Shown: positions 1 through 8,649 of the stretch, piece by piece
How positions within the stretch are numbered: the first letter of the stretch is position 1
Layout of the letters: each line of letters begins with the position of its first letter
DNA from: Gammaproteobacteria bacterium Milos-ODIII6
GTDB taxonomy: Bacteria; Pseudomonadota; Gammaproteobacteria; Chromatiales; Chromatiaceae
Assembly: GCA_029228645.1 (NCBI GenBank)
Contig: JAPTHR010000003.1
Location: 62,001 to 126,000, forward strand
DNA: 64,000 bases
Direction: 5' to 3'
The notes under the pieces: generated by a model
Databases searched by the model: none
What the model saw: only the letters and a program-made list of their open reading frames with translations
Told to the model about the DNA's origin: nothing
Position numbers and translations under genes: made by a program

Positions 1-34
1 GAATGGCCGCAGGCCATCCAACAACTCTCCCATC

Positions 35-50
35 TGCCGGTAAACCGGCA
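35..50. repeat. Short perfect inverted repeat upstream of flgG
   Basis: TGCCGGT (35-41) and ACCGGCA (44-50) form a perfect 7-bp stem with a 2-bp spacer. A second small palindrome, ATGGCC-GCA-GGCCAT, lies at 3-17. No T-tract follows either one, so neither is a convincing terminator. The flgF gene expected before flgG is not visible, so 1-135 appears to be intergenic. Confidence 0.4.
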
Positions 51-135
51 AACCCTTGCCGCTTTTCCGCCCTCCCGTGCCGCTGGCTGCTTTCGGTAGC
101 CGGAAAACCCCTGTCCCATCAATGAGTTCATGTTT

Positions 136-151
136 TGGCAAGCCTCTTGCA
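136..151 (+). promoter_or_regulatory. Sigma-54 (RpoN) promoter of the flgGHIJKL operon
   Basis: TGGCAAG-CCTC-TTGCA matches the -24/-12 consensus TGGCACG-N4-TTGCW closely. The invariant GG (137-138) and GC (149-150) are separated by exactly 10 bp. Transcription would start near 162, about 34 nt before the flgG start. RpoN control of rod and ring genes is established in polar-flagellated gammaproteobacteria. An exact FliA -10 octamer, GCCGATAA, sits at 160-167 but has no matching TAAA 15 bp upstream. Confidence 0.8.
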
Positions 152-195
152 GTGTGTGAGCCGATAACGAACGCAACTAGCCATGAGGAACCGAC

Positions 196-981
196 ATGTA
201 CCCAGCACTGTGGATAGCCAAGACTGGCCTGGATGCCGAGCAGACCCGGATGGCGACCATCTCGAACAACCTCGCCAACGTCAACACCACCGGCTTCAAG
301 CGTGAGCGCGCCGTCTTCGAGGACCTCATGTATCAGAACGTCCGGCAGTCGGGCGCCAGCAGCACCGAGGATACCAATTTGCCCTCGGGTCTCTACCTCG
401 GCACCGGGGTGCGCACCGTGGCCACCCAGAAGCTGCACACCCAGGGCAACATCGTGCAGACCAACAACAGCTTCGATGTCGCGGTGCAGGGCAGCGGCTT
501 CTTCCAGGTCAATCATCCCGACGGCAGCATCGTGTACACCCGTGACGGCTCCTTCGGCATGGACAGCGGTGGCCAGCTGGTGACCCAGAACGGGTACCTG
601 GTGGAGCCGGCGATCACCGTGCCGGCGAATACCCTGAGCGTCACGGTCGGCTCCGACGGGACCGTCTCGGCGCTGGTGGCGGGCAACAACACCCCGACCC
701 AGATCGGCAGTATCACCCTGGCGCAGTTCATCAACCCGACCGGCCTGGAGCCGATCGGTGACAACTTTTATCGCGAGACCGCCTCCAGTGGCGCGGTCCA
801 GGTCGATACCCCCGGGCAGAACGGCGCCGGCACCCTGATCCAGGGTTCCCTGGAGAGTTCCAACGTCAACGTGGTAGAGGAGCTGGTCAACATGATCGAG
901 ACCCAGCGCGCCTACGAGATGAACTCCAAGGCGATCTCGACCACCGATGACATGCTCGCCTACGTCAGCCAGCAGCTCTGA
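196..981 (+). CDS. flgG: Flagellar basal-body distal rod protein FlgG
   Basis: FlgG polymerises into the distal rod that joins the MS-ring/proximal rod to the hook. The 261-aa length is normal for the family. The N-terminal rod signature is visible ([13 protein letters not shown], then [22 protein letters not shown]). The conserved C-terminal helix is also present ([21 protein letters not shown], then [11 protein letters not shown]). The ATG has an upstream GAGGAA at normal spacing and is the first gene behind the RpoN promoter. The next gene, flgH, begins 15 bp after the stop. FlgG is exported by the flagellar type III apparatus, which fits the absence of a Sec signal peptide. flgBCDEF would be expected upstream, outside the window. 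Confidence 0.97.
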   Translation: MYPALWIAKTGLDAEQTRMATISNNLANVNTTGFKRERAVFEDLMYQNVRQSGASSTEDTNLPSGLYLGTGVRTVATQKLHTQGNIVQTNNSFDVAVQGSGFFQVNHPDGSIVYTRDGSFGMDSGGQLVTQNGYLVEPAITVPANTLSVTVGSDGTVSALVAGNNTPTQIGSITLAQFINPTGLEPIGDNFYRETASSGAVQVDTPGQNGAGTLIQGSLESSNVNVVEELVNMIETQRAYEMNSKAISTTDDMLAYVSQQL

Positions 982-996
982 TCGGGGTAGACCGTG

Positions 997-1698
997 ATGC
1001 TTGAGCGAATTCACCTGGTCCTGCTGCTGCCTTTGCTGCTTGCGCTCCTGGCGGGTTGCCAGTCGCAGCCGGTGCGCGATCCGGCGTTCGCGCCGGTCGA
1101 GCCGGTGGTGGCTAGTCCGATGGAGCAGGCCAACGGGGCCATCTACCAGGCGGGCTTCGAGCGCAGCTGGTTCGAGAACGTGCGCGCCCGGCGGGTCGGC
1201 GACATCCTGCTGGTCACCCTGGTGGAGAATACCCAGGCCAAGCACACCAACGCCGGCAAGGTGAGCAAGAGCAACAGCAACTCGGTCAGCAACCCGACCC
1301 TGCTGGGCAAGCCCTTCAGCTTCGTCATGCCGCTGATCAAGGGCGGCGCGGGCGCCACCGCGGCGTCCGAGCTGGAGTCCTCGCACGACTTCTCCGGCAG
1401 TGGTGAGAACACCCAGAATAACCAGTTCAGCGGATCGGTCTCGGTCATGGTGATCGACGTGCTGCCCAACGGCTACCTCAAGGTCCGTGGTGAGAAACGT
1501 ATCTCCATGACCGGGGGCAATGAGTACATCCGGGTCTCCGGCATCGTACGGCCGGAGGACATCGATACCGGCAACACCATCGATTCGACCAAGATCGCGG
1601 ATGCGACCCTGACCTACGTCGGGGACGGCCAGAACACTGTGGCCTCTGAGATGGGTTGGCTCGCCAAGTTCTTCATATCCGCGCTGATGCCCTTTTAA
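997..1698 (+). CDS. flgH: Flagellar L-ring lipoprotein FlgH
   Basis: FlgH forms the outer-membrane L-ring bushing around the rod. The protein begins with a lipoprotein signal peptide ([15 protein letters not shown]), lipobox LLAGC and Cys near residue 21. The FlgH core is clear: [43 protein letters not shown] and the terminal [15 protein letters not shown]. The length (233 aa) is typical. I chose the ATG at 997, which sits 9 bp after a GGGG Shine-Dalgarno; a GTG immediately before it (994) is also possible. The gene lies between flgG and flgI in the operon. Confidence 0.97.
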   Translation: MLERIHLVLLLPLLLALLAGCQSQPVRDPAFAPVEPVVASPMEQANGAIYQAGFERSWFENVRARRVGDILLVTLVENTQAKHTNAGKVSKSNSNSVSNPTLLGKPFSFVMPLIKGGAGATAASELESSHDFSGSGENTQNNQFSGSVSVMVIDVLPNGYLKVRGEKRISMTGGNEYIRVSGIVRPEDIDTGNTIDSTKIADATLTYVGDGQNTVASEMGWLAKFFISALMPF

Positions 1699-1708
1699 GG
1701 AAACGCCG

Positions 1709-2815
1709 ATGCCAAAGTTCTTCACTCCCCTGTTGCTCCTGCTGTTGTCGCTGGCCAGTGCCGGCGTGCAGGCGGAACGAATCAAGGACCTCGCCAACAT
1801 TCAGGGCGTGCGCACCAACCAGTTGCTCGGCTACGGCCTGGTGGTCGGCCTCAACGGCACCGGCGACAAGGTCGGCTCGGCGCCCTTCGCCGAGCAGAGC
1901 CTGCGCAGCATGCTGACCCAGCTGGGCATCGTGGTGCCGCCCGGTACCGCGATCAATCCCAAGAACGTGGCCGCGGTGACGGTACATGCCGAGCTACCGC
2001 CGTTCGTCAAGCCGGGCCAGCGCATCGACATCACGGTGGATTCGATCGGGGATGCCAAGAGCCTGCGTGGCGGCAGTCTTCTGATGACCCCGCTCAAGGG
2101 CATCGACGGAAACGTCTACGCCATCGCGCAGGGCAACCTGGTGGTCGGCGGACTGTCCGCCGACGGCCTGGATGGCTCCCGGGTGTCGGTCAATATTCCG
2201 AGTTCCGGACGTATCCCCGGTGGCGCCTCAGTGGAGCGCAGCGTTCCTAATTCGTTTGCGAGCTCGCCACTGCTGACGCTCAGCCTCAAGGAGGGTGACT
2301 TCACCACGATCTCGCGCGTGGTCGATGCGATCAATCACGAAATCGGCCCGGGCACCGCGCGCGCCATCGATATGACCTCGGTGCAGGTGAACGCGCCGGC
2401 GGATATCGGGCAACGGGTCGCGTTCGTTTCCATGATAGAGAATCTCCAGATAAACCCGGCCGAGTCGGTGGCACGCGTGATCGTCAACTCGCGTACCGGC
2501 ACCGTGGTGATCAACCAGTCGGTGCGCGTGTCGCCCGCGGCGGTAGCGCACGGCAGCATGACCGTGACCATCAGTGAGAACACCGAGGTCTCTCAACCCA
2601 ATCCGCTCGGCGAGGGCGAGACGGTCGCGGTCGCCCGCAGCCAGGTCGAGATAGGGGAGAGCGGCAGCCGCATGTTCAAATTCTCGCCCGGCGTGACCCT
2701 GGACGAGGTGGTGCGTGCGGTCAACAATGTTGGCGCCGGCCCCAGCGACCTGGTGGCGATTCTGGAGGCGCTCAAGCAGGCCGGGGCACTCAAGGCCGAC
2801 CTGGTGGTGATCTGA
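1709..2815 (+). CDS. flgI: Flagellar P-ring protein FlgI
   Basis: FlgI is the periplasmic P-ring subunit anchored at peptidoglycan. The 368-aa product starts with a Sec signal peptide ([19 protein letters not shown]). The diagnostic FlgI block follows ([21 protein letters not shown], then [10 protein letters not shown]). The conserved [20 protein letters not shown] region and the [21 protein letters not shown] end are also present. An AAGGA Shine-Dalgarno lies shortly upstream of the ATG. The last base of its stop codon is the first base of flgJ (TGATG), which suggests translational coupling. Confidence 0.97.
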   Translation: MPKFFTPLLLLLLSLASAGVQAERIKDLANIQGVRTNQLLGYGLVVGLNGTGDKVGSAPFAEQSLRSMLTQLGIVVPPGTAINPKNVAAVTVHAELPPFVKPGQRIDITVDSIGDAKSLRGGSLLMTPLKGIDGNVYAIAQGNLVVGGLSADGLDGSRVSVNIPSSGRIPGGASVERSVPNSFASSPLLTLSLKEGDFTTISRVVDAINHEIGPGTARAIDMTSVQVNAPADIGQRVAFVSMIENLQINPAESVARVIVNSRTGTVVINQSVRVSPAAVAHGSMTVTISENTEVSQPNPLGEGETVAVARSQVEIGESGSRMFKFSPGVTLDEVVRAVNNVGAGPSDLVAILEALKQAGALKADLVVI

Positions 2816-3744
2816 TGTCGATCGAACTGGCGCAGGTCTATACCGATTTCTCCGGCCTCGAGGCGCTCAAGACCCAGGCGCGCGACGACCGCAGGGCGGC
2901 CGTTGACGAGGTGTCGCGCCAGTTCGAATCCCTGTTTGTTCAAATGATGCTCAAGAGCATGCGCCAGGCCGGTTTTGGCGGCGGCATGCTGGACAACAGC
3001 AACAGCGAGTTCTATCGCGATATGTACGACCAGCAGCTGGCGGTGGAGATGAGTCGCCAGCGCGGTATCGGGCTGGCGGACGTGATCAGCCGCCAGCTGG
3101 GCGGTGAGGGCGCAAGCCCTGCGGCTGGTTGGGACCTTGAGGACTATGCAGCCAAGCCGGTGCGGCGCATCGCGCCTGGCGAGGGCACACCAATGCGCGC
3201 CGATGCCACGCCGCGTATGGAGGCCACCGTGGCGGAGCCACAGGGTCCCGGCCCGGACGGTACCCCGGAGGGTTTCATCGAGGCCCTCTGGCCGGCGGCC
3301 GAGAAGGCGGCCGAACAGCTGGGCCTGCCGCCGCAGGCGCTGCTGGCCCAGGCGGCCCTGGAAACCGGCTGGGGCAAGCATGTCATGTCGCGTCCGGATG
3401 GCAGCAGCAGCCACAACCTGTTCGGGATCAAGGCAGACGGTCGCTGGGACGGCGAGCGGGTGCGGGTCAGCACCCTGGAATACCAGGACGGCGTCGCCCT
3501 GCGCACGCGCGCGGATTTCCGTTCCTACGATTCCTGGGAAGACAGCTTCCAGGACTATGTCCGCTTCGTACAGGACAACCCGCGTTACCGCGAGGCGATC
3601 CGTTCCACCGAGGACGTGCCGCGCTATTTCGAACAGCTGCAGAAGGCGGGCTACGCCACCGATCCGGCTTACGCCAGCAAGATAAAACGCATTCTGGGTG
3701 GCGAACATTTCGCCGCTACCAGTCCACGCGGAACGGAGGCCTGA
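2815..3744 (+). CDS. flgJ: Flagellar rod assembly muramidase FlgJ
   Basis: FlgJ caps the growing rod and cleaves peptidoglycan so that the rod can cross it. The 309-aa protein has both expected domains. The N-terminal rod-binding domain spans about residues 35-90 (SRQFESLFVQMMLKSMRQAGF). The C-terminal glucosaminidase domain starts near residue 145 (PQALLAQAALETGWGKHVM), where the Glu of ALETGWG is the likely catalytic acid. HNLFGIKAD and YDSWEDSFQDYVRFVQ are typical of the fold. The start overlaps the flgI stop by one base. The two-domain form is typical of beta- and gammaproteobacteria. Confidence 0.96.
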   Translation: MSIELAQVYTDFSGLEALKTQARDDRRAAVDEVSRQFESLFVQMMLKSMRQAGFGGGMLDNSNSEFYRDMYDQQLAVEMSRQRGIGLADVISRQLGGEGASPAAGWDLEDYAAKPVRRIAPGEGTPMRADATPRMEATVAEPQGPGPDGTPEGFIEALWPAAEKAAEQLGLPPQALLAQAALETGWGKHVMSRPDGSSSHNLFGIKADGRWDGERVRVSTLEYQDGVALRTRADFRSYDSWEDSFQDYVRFVQDNPRYREAIRSTEDVPRYFEQLQKAGYATDPAYASKIKRILGGEHFAATSPRGTEA

Positions 3745-3773
3745 GGTTCGCATCGGCGGACGGGTGAAACATC

Positions 3774-5411
3774 ATGGCCAGTATCTTCAGTACCGGTGTC
3801 GGCGCACTCAACGCCTTCCAGCGTCAACTCGCGACGACCGGACACAACATCGCCAACGTCAATACCGAGGGTTACAGCCGTCAGCGGGTGGATCTGACCA
3901 CCATGCCGCCGGAGTGGGGTCCCGAGGGCTACATTGGCAGCGGGGTCAAGGTGGCGACCATTCGCCGTCACTACGACGACTTCCTCGCCAGCCGGGTGCG
4001 GGACTACAACACCTCGCACCAGGAATACTCGGTTTTCCACGAGCGTGCGCTGCAGATCGACAATGTCATGGGAGACGCCGCTTCGGGGATCGACCAGACC
4101 CTGCAGCAGTTCTTCGGCAGCATCCACGACGTCTCGACCGATCCGCGCTCGGTCCCGGCGCGCACGGTCATGCTCAATCGCGGCGAAATGCTGACCGAGC
4201 GCTTCCAGTCGCTGAATGGTTGGCTGGAGAGCCAGCGGTCGGGGCTGAATGCGGATTTCGATGTCTATGTTTCCGAGATCAACAGCATCTCCAACTCGCT
4301 CGCGGGCATCAACCGCCAGATCCAGTCCGCGGTGGGGCGCAGTGTCAATCCGCCCAACGATTTGCTCGACCAGCGGGATCACCTAGTCGATCGCCTCTCC
4401 GAGTTTGTCGGGGTGGACACCCTGGTGCAGGAGGATGGCGCCATGAACGTGTTCATCGGCACCGGCCAGTCCCTGGTGGTGGGTGGCAGCGCGAGCCAGC
4501 TGGCGGTGACCGATAACCCCGCCGCGCCCGACCAGAAAGAATTGAGTCTCACCCTTCCCGCCGGCTCGGTCACCGTGACCAGTCAGATCAACGGCGGAAA
4601 GCTGGGTGGTCTGCTGCGTTTCCGCAGCGAAGTGCTGGACCCGGCGCAGAACTCTCTGGGCGTGCTCGCCGTTGGCCTGGCGTACCAGTTCAATCAGCAA
4701 CACCAGGCGGGCTTCGACCTGAACGGCAATGCCGGTGGGGACTTGTTCGCCATGCCGAGCCCACAGATCCTGGGTAGTACCAACAACAGCGGTGCCGCTA
4801 CAGTGAGCGCGGCCTTCGACGGCGCCACCATCGGGGACCTGAACGGTCACGAGTACCGCCTGGCTTTCGACGGCGCCGATTGGTCGATCACCGACCTGAC
4901 GACCGGCACTGCCACGCTGCTCGGCCCGCCAGGCGTGTACGTGCACGACGGGGTCGAGCTCACCATTGGTGGTGGGGCGGCGGTCGCTGGTGATGCCTTC
5001 CGGCTGCGCCCGACCCGCTCCGGCGCGGCCAATCTGACCACACTCATCAGCGATCCGCGTGAGATCGCCGCGGCCCAGTCGGCCGCCGTGGGCGACAACA
5101 GCAACGCGGTCGCGTTGGCTGATCTGCAAAACGCGTCTCTGCTGTTCGGCGGGGCCGCGACTTTCGGCGATGCCAATGGCTTCATCCTCGCCGATGTGGC
5201 GAGCAAGACCCACCAGGCGGGAGCGAATGCCGAGGTACAGAAGCAACTCCTGGCCCAGTCAGAGAACGACAAGGCCGCCGTTTCCGGGGTCAACCTGGAC
5301 GAAGAGGCCGCTGACCTGGTCCGTTTTCAGCAGGCCTACTCGGCCGCTGCGCAGGTCATCGCGACCGCCAATACCCTGTTCGACACCCTCCTGGGTGCGG
5401 TGAGAGGTTAA
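3774..5411 (+). CDS. flgK: Flagellar hook-associated protein 1 FlgK
   Basis: FlgK forms the first hook-filament junction zone. The 545-aa protein has the N-terminal signature SIFSTGVGALNAFQRQLAT, then GHNIANVNTEGYSRQRV. Its C-terminus is the conserved NLDEEAADLVRFQQAYSAAA followed by QVIATANTLFDTLL. The variable central region (about residues 330-430) forms the surface-exposed domains. The gene follows flgJ after 29 bp and is followed by flgL only 4 bp later. No separate promoter was seen in the flgJ-flgK gap, so it is probably read from the RpoN promoter, possibly with internal FliA input. Confidence 0.97.
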   Translation: MASIFSTGVGALNAFQRQLATTGHNIANVNTEGYSRQRVDLTTMPPEWGPEGYIGSGVKVATIRRHYDDFLASRVRDYNTSHQEYSVFHERALQIDNVMGDAASGIDQTLQQFFGSIHDVSTDPRSVPARTVMLNRGEMLTERFQSLNGWLESQRSGLNADFDVYVSEINSISNSLAGINRQIQSAVGRSVNPPNDLLDQRDHLVDRLSEFVGVDTLVQEDGAMNVFIGTGQSLVVGGSASQLAVTDNPAAPDQKELSLTLPAGSVTVTSQINGGKLGGLLRFRSEVLDPAQNSLGVLAVGLAYQFNQQHQAGFDLNGNAGGDLFAMPSPQILGSTNNSGAATVSAAFDGATIGDLNGHEYRLAFDGADWSITDLTTGTATLLGPPGVYVHDGVELTIGGGAAVAGDAFRLRPTRSGAANLTTLISDPREIAAAQSAAVGDNSNAVALADLQNASLLFGGAATFGDANGFILADVASKTHQAGANAEVQKQLLAQSENDKAAVSGVNLDEEAADLVRFQQAYSAAAQVIATANTLFDTLLGAVRG

Positions 5412-5415
5412 TGCC

Positions 5416-6342
5416 ATGAGTACCCGAATCGCCACCCCGTACATGTTCGCCAGTGGCGTGGACGCCATGCTGCGCAAGCAGGCTGACCTGACCCACACCG
5501 AGCTGCAGTTGGCGGAGGGCAAGCGCATATTGCGGCCCTCGGACGACGCCTCGGCGACCGCGCAGTTGCTCGATCTGAAGGAGCACAAGGCCAAGATCGA
5601 CCAGTACCAGCGGAATGCCGATGCGGTAACGGCTCGCCTGGGACAGGAAGAGACCGCGCTCAGCGGCATCAGCAACCTGCTGCAGCGAGTGCGCGAACTG
5701 ACCGTGCAGGGGAACAACGGTGCGCTGGGCGCCGAACAGCGTGCCGCGGTCGCGACCGAGCTCCGAGAGCATGTGGATGCCTTCGTGCAGCTGGCCAACA
5801 CCCAGGATGCCAACGGCGAGTACATCTTCTCGGGCTACCGCACCGATACCGAAGCGATCAGCTATACGCCGCCCGCTACGAGCGGCGCCAATGGGACCTT
5901 CACTTACAACGGTGACACCGGCCAGCGTATGGTCAAAATCGCTGACTCGCGCGAGGTCGCAATGGGCGACGCCGGCGACATGTTCATGAGCCTGTCGGCC
6001 GCCGCTGGCGGCAGCACCAGCATTGGCGCCATCATCGACGACATTGCGGCGAGTTTCGAGTCCGGTACGACGGCGCCGAATGGACTCACCGACCTGGATA
6101 CCGCGATCGATGGTATTTCGACCGCGCGCGCCCGCGTGGGTGGTCGCATGAATGCAATCGACCAGCAAAGGGCAATGAACGAGGGGTTCACCCTGGCCGT
6201 GGAACAGGTGCGCTCCAATCTGGAGGACCTCGATTACTCCGAGGCGATCAGCCGCTTCAATCAGCAGTTGACCGCCCTGCAGGCCTCGCAGCAGAGCTTC
6301 CTCAAGATCCAGGATCTCAACCTGTTCAACTTCCTGCGCTGA
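5416..6342 (+). CDS. flgL: Flagellar hook-associated protein 3 FlgL
   Basis: FlgL is the second junction protein, placed between FlgK and the flagellin filament. The 308-aa protein has flagellin-like ends. The N-terminal part shows RIATPYMFASGVDAML and SEGKR-type residues (AEGKRILRPSDDASATAQLL). The C-terminal helix LEDLDYSEAISRFNQQLTAL is followed by QASQQSFLKIQDLNLFNFL. It sits 4 bp after flgK and is the last flagellar gene here. Its stop is followed within 6 bp by a REP-type palindrome rather than a T-tracted terminator. Confidence 0.96.
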   Translation: MSTRIATPYMFASGVDAMLRKQADLTHTELQLAEGKRILRPSDDASATAQLLDLKEHKAKIDQYQRNADAVTARLGQEETALSGISNLLQRVRELTVQGNNGALGAEQRAAVATELREHVDAFVQLANTQDANGEYIFSGYRTDTEAISYTPPATSGANGTFTYNGDTGQRMVKIADSREVAMGDAGDMFMSLSAAAGGSTSIGAIIDDIAASFESGTTAPNGLTDLDTAIDGISTARARVGGRMNAIDQQRAMNEGFTLAVEQVRSNLEDLDYSEAISRFNQQLTALQASQQSFLKIQDLNLFNFLR

Positions 6343-6347
6343 TCGCC

Positions 6348-6660
6348 TTCGCGGGCAAGCCCGCTCCTACAAGCGTGATGGACGCAAAATCCGCTTCGGA
6401 GCGGCCTTGGCCGCGAATCAAGGAAGATTCGCGAGCAAGCTCGCTCCTACAAGTGGTGTGATCGCAAAATCCGTTTGCAGGAGTGGCCCTGGCCGCGAAT
6501 GGATATCTCTTCGCGAGCAAGCTCGCTCCTACCAGTCGAGGTATAAGGGTACCGCCGTAGGAGCGGCCTTGGCCGCGAATGGATATCTCTTCGCGAGCAA
6601 GCTCGCTCCTACCAGTCGAGGTAAAAGCGCACTGCCGCAGGAGCTGCCCTGGCCGCGAAC
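6348..6660. repeat. REP-type palindrome cluster (4 inverted pairs)
   Basis: Eight copies of a REP-like element alternate in orientation between flgL and the next gene. Forward copies resemble GGAGCGGCCTTGGCCGCGAA. Inverse copies resemble TTCGCGAGCAAGCTCGCTCC. Copies begin near 6348, 6398, 6427, 6478, 6510, 6558, 6590 and 6637. Each contains a 6-bp hairpin (GCGAGC-AA-GCTCGC or GCGGCC-TT-GGCCGC). The segment near 6491-6540 is nearly duplicated 81 bp later (6572-6621). This fills almost all of the 377-bp gap. Confidence 0.85.
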
Positions 6661-6719
6661 AGGATCGACTCCACCTCTCGCAGACTTTAAGCTTCGCCCA
6701 TTCCCAGCGCTGTCCGGAG

Positions 6720-7739
6720 ATGTCGTACGTGCGCCACTGGCTTTCCCTGTTGTCGGCCATTGTCCTGTCGGCCACCTGCTTGAACGCCCTCGCGGCGCAG
6801 CGTGGGGTGGCGGTTTACTTCGACCAGGATATGCTGCTGCCGCTGGTCAACGAAGATCGTGACTACACCATGGGTGTCGGTATTGAATTCTTCGAGGAGG
6901 AGGCCGGCTTCTATCCCATGGGCACGCTGCTCGGACGGGTCGGGAAACTGATCGGTATTTCCGCGGATGCCCCGATGCGCCGTAGCTACCTGATCGGTTC
7001 GGTCAACTATACGCCGGATAATCTTGCTGCGACCGCGCCGGTCCTGAACGATCGCCCGTATGCCTCGGTCCTGTTCCTGGCCAACAAGCGGGTTCTCGCC
7101 GACCGGCGCCACGCCATCGGCGTAGAGGCGCAGGCCGGCCTCCTGGGAACCTATGCCGCGCGTGAAGTGCAACGGCGAGTGCATCAAGCCCTGCGCGAGG
7201 CCAAGGACTCCGATGAGCCGGTTGATCCGCAGGGCTGGGGCAACCAGGTCAGTGCCGGGGGCGAGCCGACCTTTCGCCTGCGCCTGGCGCGCTCGGAGCT
7301 GATCGCCGAAGAACCCGGGCTCTGGGATCTCGCGGGCACTGGCACCCTGAGCCTCGGTTACCAGACCAACGCAAGCCTCGGACTGGCTACGCGCGCCGGC
7401 CTGATCGATAGCCCCTTCTGGAGCCTGCCGCACGACCCGATCAATCGTGGCAATTTCGTTCCGGCCTTCGGAGATGAGGAGATCTACCTCTGGCTGGCGG
7501 GGCGTGCCCGTGCAGTGGCCTACGATGCCCTGCTACAGGGGCAGTTCCGCGACAGTGCGCACACCATCGAAGCGGAAGACGTCGAGCGATTGGTATTCGA
7601 TGGTGGCATGGGGGTAACTGCCAGCTGGGATGCGCTGCAGCTGACGGTTTCGGCGAATTTCAAGACCTCCGAGGTCGAGCGTGGTAACGCCGATCGCACC
7701 CAGTGGTGGGGCGGCCTGTATTTCAGCGTGCGCTACTGA
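6720..7739 (+). CDS. LpxR-like outer-membrane protein (DUF2219 family)
   Basis: This is a probable outer-membrane beta-barrel of the LpxR/DUF2219 family; the founding member removes the 3'-acyloxyacyl chain from lipid A. I start the 339-aa protein at the ATG that opens a signal peptide (MSYVRHWLSLLSAIVLSATC to ALAA), because upstream in-frame sequence lies in REP repeats. The family hallmarks are an N-terminal acidic strand (VYFDQDMLLP), DRDYTMGVGIEF and DRPYASVLFL, which corresponds to the DRPYAG motif of LpxR. The C-terminus LYFSVRY ends in an aromatic residue, as barrels do. I did not confirm the catalytic residues, so deacylase activity is inference. It converges on and overlaps the next gene by 7 bp. 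Confidence 0.75.
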   Translation: MSYVRHWLSLLSAIVLSATCLNALAAQRGVAVYFDQDMLLPLVNEDRDYTMGVGIEFFEEEAGFYPMGTLLGRVGKLIGISADAPMRRSYLIGSVNYTPDNLAATAPVLNDRPYASVLFLANKRVLADRRHAIGVEAQAGLLGTYAAREVQRRVHQALREAKDSDEPVDPQGWGNQVSAGGEPTFRLRLARSELIAEEPGLWDLAGTGTLSLGYQTNASLGLATRAGLIDSPFWSLPHDPINRGNFVPAFGDEEIYLWLAGRARAVAYDALLQGQFRDSAHTIEAEDVERLVFDGGMGVTASWDALQLTVSANFKTSEVERGNADRTQWWGGLYFSVRY

Positions 7740-8533
7740 CCATCCTGCCATTCTGGCGACCAGGATCGGGCACGCTTCCTGGATCCGCAAAACAGCAGGC
7801 TCAGCAGGCCGATGCCCAGCAGCAGCGGCGTGCCCGGCTCGGTAACGGCCATGGCAGACAGTCGTGGCCCGTAGATGAACTGCGCGCCGGCGATGTCATC
7901 CGCAAGCAGCCCCAGCGGGGTGTCCTCCGTGTAGGCGCGATTCATCAGCGCGGTGACGGTTTCCTCGTGATGCAGACCGATGGCATGTCCGATCTCGTGC
8001 ACCGCGACCCGGAAGACGTTGAAACCCGGCTCACCGTCGAACAGGCTCCACTCATCGTTGCTGTCGAAATGAATGTCGCCGGCGGCAGAGATGCCGTTTT
8101 CGGGTGGGAAGTAGCCGTGCGCAAGTCCCGGCAGCGGCGCAAAAGGGTGGCCGCCGATACGGATATGGCCGGACTGCCCGAGCGCGTTGAAATCCTGGGT
8201 ATCGTCGTCCGGCACCAGCATGAAGTCGATATCCGCCACCGAGGACCAGGCGCCGAACGCGGCCTCGATCTCGGTCAGGAAACCGTCCGGCATGAACTCA
8301 GCCAGCGGAATGCTGCTCGTGGTCAGCGGGTTGCCGTGAAAGTCGTATTCGGTGATCTGCGGGCCGCTGCCCATCAGGCTCCAGGTGACCAGCCCCCCAG
8401 GTGTGCCGTAGTCAGCATCACCCCATTTACCCGGCAGTGTGGGTCCCAGCACGTAAGCGAGCGCGGCTCCGGAAGAGAAAAACGCGGGGGCAAGCACGCA
8501 CAAGAGAAGCGTTAGGCGGCGGATCAAGGGCAA
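7733..8533 (-). CDS. Secreted matrixin-like zinc metalloprotease with PEP-CTERM-like tail
   Basis: This is a predicted exported metalloprotease of about 266 aa. The zinc site HEIGHAIGLHH (HExxHxxGxxH) identifies a metzincin/matrixin-type fold, with GDIHFDSNDEW upstream as in matrixins. The C-terminus TEPGTPLLLGIGLLSLLFCG followed by SRKRAR has the Pro-rich motif, hydrophobic helix and basic end of a PEP-CTERM sorting signal, although the motif reads EPGT rather than PEP. I favour a TTG start at 8533, which follows a GGGGAGG Shine-Dalgarno by 5 bp and opens a signal peptide (RRLTLLLCVLAPAFF). A TTG at 8578 would add 15 residues. No exosortase gene is in the window, so the sorting machinery must be elsewhere. 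Confidence 0.75.
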   Translation of the reverse strand: MPLIRRLTLLLCVLAPAFFSSGAALAYVLGPTLPGKWGDADYGTPGGLVTWSLMGSGPQITEYDFHGNPLTTSSIPLAEFMPDGFLTEIEAAFGAWSSVADIDFMLVPDDDTQDFNALGQSGHIRIGGHPFAPLPGLAHGYFPPENGISAAGDIHFDSNDEWSLFDGEPGFNVFRVAVHEIGHAIGLHHEETVTALMNRAYTEDTPLGLLADDIAGAQFIYGPRLSAMAVTEPGTPLLLGIGLLSLLFCGSRKRARSWSPEWQDGQ

Positions 8534-8649
8534 ATCAACCTCCCCGTTGCACGACGAACCGGAGCCTTGCGGAGGCAATGGTTGAATGGCGCCGAATGCT
8601 GATAACCGTCTTTTGATGGATCACCTCGCGCCCGCCTTTTGCGCAAACG

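Noticed and set aside
1-195. End of flgF
   Set aside because: No frame with FlgF motifs reaches into the window. The stretch instead carries inverted repeats and the RpoN promoter.
2593-3753. Minus-strand open frame opposite flgI/flgJ
   Set aside because: The opposite strand encodes flgI and flgJ with clear motifs. The antisense product shows no domain.
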